This document shows, one piece after another, positions 20,525 through 21,846 of a stretch of 21,846 bases of DNA. The translations under genes and the position numbers were made by a program. The stretch comes from a virus: the IMG/VR virus record IMGVR_UViG_3300030406_005149, positions 3,905 to 25,750 of that record; one strand, written 5' to 3'. How positions within the stretch are numbered: position 1 is the first letter of the stretch; each line of letters begins with the position of its first letter. The notes under the pieces were generated by a model. It was given only the letters and a program-made list of their open reading frames with translations, searched no databases and was not told the origin of the DNA.

Positions 20525-21057
20525 TATATCACCAACCATTCAGGTTTTTCTCTTTTCTTATATTTACTTCTCCACCCTTTGAATTTTTTATCATGAATGT
20601 AAAAGTTGCGATAGGCTTGAAGACTATCACCTTCTACTTTAAATTCATCAGGCATACATTGAGGTGGTTCTTGAAATCCATTATCTTCTAATCTTGATGG
20701 TGGGTTTCTCAACAACTCTCTCAATTTACTATCTGATTCATGCACTTTACCATAACGATAAGTATATTCATCACACAATGCTTCCCAAACAGCATACATA
20801 AAATTGTAATGTTGTACTGATTCTCTAACCCAAATTGTCGTTGGGTGATTTAGATGTGCAATCTTGTAAAGAATTTGCATATCTTTAGGTAATGGTACAA
20901 ACACATACTCACCATTTACTTCTTCATAGTATTGGTCTAAAACCCTATGAGTCGTAGATAGCATTTGTGCATACTCTAAAATCATCTTTATACAATGGGT
21001 ATTGTTATGACTTTTAGCAATAGCCAAAGGGCAAGTTTCTATATAAAAGAAATTCAT
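20524..21057 (-). CDS. Conserved marine-virus protein, distantly like pyrimidine-dimer glycosylase (Pyr_excise)
   Basis: 177 residues; ATG 21057 has GGAGG seven bases upstream. Characteristic blocks: ETCPLAIAKSHNNTHCIKM near the start, EYAQMLSTTHRVLD, HLNHPTTIWVRESVQHYNFM, EYTYRYGKVHES, then LLRNPP, PPQCMPDEFK and YRNFYI...KKREKPEW. I recognise this series of His-, Trp- and Pro-rich blocks from proteins common in cyanophages and other marine phages, usually listed as hypothetical or as related to pyrimidine dimer DNA glycosylase. The N-terminal CP.A...H and KMILE blocks would form the active site if the relation holds. A DNA repair role for UV damage suits a surface-ocean virus but is not proven. 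The gene overlaps its upstream neighbour as ATGA. Confidence 0.7.
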   Translation of the reverse strand: MNFFYIETCPLAIAKSHNNTHCIKMILEYAQMLSTTHRVLDQYYEEVNGEYVFVPLPKDMQILYKIAHLNHPTTIWVRESVQHYNFMYAVWEALCDEYTYRYGKVHESDSKLRELLRNPPSRLEDNGFQEPPQCMPDEFKVEGDSLQAYRNFYIHDKKFKGWRSKYKKREKPEWLVI

Positions 21058-21179
21058 TCTTCTTCCTCCATTTTAATTAACTCTTGTTGAATTGGTTTAT
21101 ATTGTATATCAGGGTACAATACTCTACCTATACAATATAATACAATCATTCCCATAATTCCTATAAACAAAGTTTTCAT
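21054..21179 (-). CDS. 41-residue membrane-anchored protein
   Basis: ATG 21179 overlaps the preceding TGA (ATGA) and has GAGG four bases upstream; the stop overlaps the next start as ATGA. Residues 3-21 are hydrophobic (TLFIGIMGMIVLYCIGRVL), a single N-terminal transmembrane anchor or uncleaved signal, followed by a soluble part (YPDIQYKPIQQELIKM) and a Glu tail. No family recognised. Confidence 0.55.
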   Translation of the reverse strand: MKTLFIGIMGMIVLYCIGRVLYPDIQYKPIQQELIKMEEEE

Positions 21180-21319
21180 TCTTCCTCACTCCTATGATTC
21201 ATATATAAATCAGCAACCACAGTCGCACCTAAGAAACTTGATACTGCATCAACAATATCATTTGATTCCTCTAACATAGCAATTAACTGTTCTCTTGTAT
21301 AATCTTTATATTCACTCAT
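21176..21319 (-). CDS. Unrecognised 47-residue protein
   Basis: ATG 21319 overlaps the preceding stop as ATGA, with GAGG upstream. The product MSEYKDYTREQLIAMLEESN... is helical and amphipathic throughout (VDAVSSFLGATVVADLYM) and ends in EEE. No motif seen. It is accepted for its binding site and overlaps on both sides. Confidence 0.55.
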   Translation of the reverse strand: MSEYKDYTREQLIAMLEESNDIVDAVSSFLGATVVADLYMNHRSEEE

Positions 21320-21630
21320 TCTTCCTCACTCCAATCTACTTCATACATTGATGGATAATCTTCTCTCAAAAAATTAGTATTCTCAAAAAGGTTATGCTTT
21401 TCCAAAGGGTCAATCATATACATATGGATTGCTTCTTTACCACACTTATCACAAGTACAATCTAAACCAATAGATAAGATAGGCGACATAAAAGCAATTG
21501 ACATAGGGAAATTTTCTTTACTCCTTGTTCCGCTAAAATATTCTCTATCTACAACCTTATCTTCTTTTGGACACTTATTACAAATAATAGGAGTAATATG
21601 ACCGTTACTAATCAATTCAACATAATCCAT
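21316..21630 (-). CDS. 104-residue Cys-rich putative zinc protein
   Basis: ATG 21630 follows GGGTGAT (spacing 3). C17-x2-C20 (ICNKCP) and C58-x-C60-x2-C63 (CTCDKCG) can form one zinc ribbon, with a beta-rich region between them (FPMSIAFMSPILSIGLD) and a histidine in EAIHMYM. The tail is acidic and ends SEEE, overlapping the next start. Similar CxxC...CxCxxC ribbons occur in small virus proteins that modify transcription, but I cannot name a family. Confidence 0.68.
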   Translation of the reverse strand: MDYVELISNGHITPIICNKCPKEDKVVDREYFSGTRSKENFPMSIAFMSPILSIGLDCTCDKCGKEAIHMYMIDPLEKHNLFENTNFLREDYPSMYEVDWSEEE

Positions 21631-21634
21631 TTAA

Positions 21635-21846
21635 TCACCCGTTAATTCTAAAATGCTTTTCAACATAATCTCCGTTAAACCATCTTTGCATCCATTGTGC
21701 GCCATAACCTGCAATTACAACTTGCATAAAATTAACACCTTCAGGTTTTCCTTCCCAAGTATCTCCTTGACAACTAAAAGAACCATCAGGTCCACTTGTA
21801 AATACATTATACAAATTAGCATCTTCTAAGAAAGAAATCATAGCAG
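21635..21846 (-). CDS. C-terminal part of an unrecognised protein at the window edge
   Basis: The frame is open to the right edge. An ATG at 21841 would give 68 residues, but only five bases lie upstream of it, so neither a binding site nor a longer start can be checked. The visible part is rich in Gly, Trp and Phe (TSGPDGSFSCQGDTWEG, FMQVVIAGYGAQWMQRWF) with one Cys. No family is recognised. It ends just before the next gene (stop TAA at 21635-21637). Confidence 0.55.
   Translation of the reverse strand, partial: AMISFLEDANLYNVFTSGPDGSFSCQGDTWEGKPEGVNFMQVVIAGYGAQWMQRWFNGDYVEKHFRING

Noticed and set aside
1-21846. tRNA, rRNA, CRISPR array, integrase or attachment site
   Set aside because: Scanning by eye found no cloverleaf with a GTTCRANNC arm, no spaced repeats of CRISPR size and no recombinase motifs. 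I cannot exclude a divergent tRNA without a covariance search.

Overview
The window looks like part of the genome of a tailed virus of an uncultivated marine archaeon. The replication proteins are of archaeal/eukaryotic type: family B DNA polymerase, PCNA-like clamp, RFC-type clamp loader, archaeo-eukaryotic primase, ERCC4/XPF nuclease, RadA-like ATPase and ATP-dependent ligase. They sit among many very small genes that are packed with 1-26 base overlaps, as in viruses. The DNA is AT-rich. A nearly complete archaeal replication set of this kind is known from the magroviruses of Marine Group II Euryarchaeota. That assignment is an inference from gene content, not something the sequence states. 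I see no rRNA, tRNA, CRISPR array, integrase or insertion sequence.

Layout. Bases 1-736 are read on the + strand: the end of a beta-rich, probably virion protein and a 51-residue membrane protein. A hairpin flanked by an A-run and a T-run (749-806) separates them from the rest. From 21846 down to 818 every gene I accept is on the - strand, almost without gaps, so this looks like one or a few long polycistronic transcripts. In transcription order: a block of small, mostly unrecognised genes (21841-20137) with a PARP-like zinc finger and a conserved marine-virus protein; a JAMM metalloprotease, a DnaJ-type zinc protein, a possible histone-fold protein and the ligase (20055-17507); a zinc protein with a PCNA-binding motif, a degenerate LAGLIDADG-like protein and an RFC-large-like ATPase (17504-15987); a run of micro-genes (15990-15076); RFC small subunit, a possible RPA-like protein, a membrane micro-protein and the RadA-like ATPase (15116-11545); a 121-base gene-free stretch; then PCNA, three small genes, an IMPDH/GMP-reductase, PolB, HNH nuclease, Cas4-like nuclease, primase, ERCC4 nuclease, a helicase-like AAA+ ATPase and a DEDDy exonuclease (11423-818).

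How they fit together. The clamp, two candidate clamp-loader subunits, polymerase, primase, helicase candidate, ligase, ssDNA-binding candidate, recombinase and four nucleases could make up an almost self-sufficient fork. PolB ends in a clear PCNA-interacting peptide and an 88-residue zinc protein ends in a near-identical one. IMPDH/GMPR would adjust guanine nucleotide supply.

Start sites. Strong Shine-Dalgarno matches (GGAGG, AGGTGAT and variants) precede most genes. I used them to move several starts downstream of the longest possible start. They also revealed ten short genes of 25-52 codons. Many genes end in a Glu-rich tail encoded by the same bases that form the next gene's ribosome binding site.
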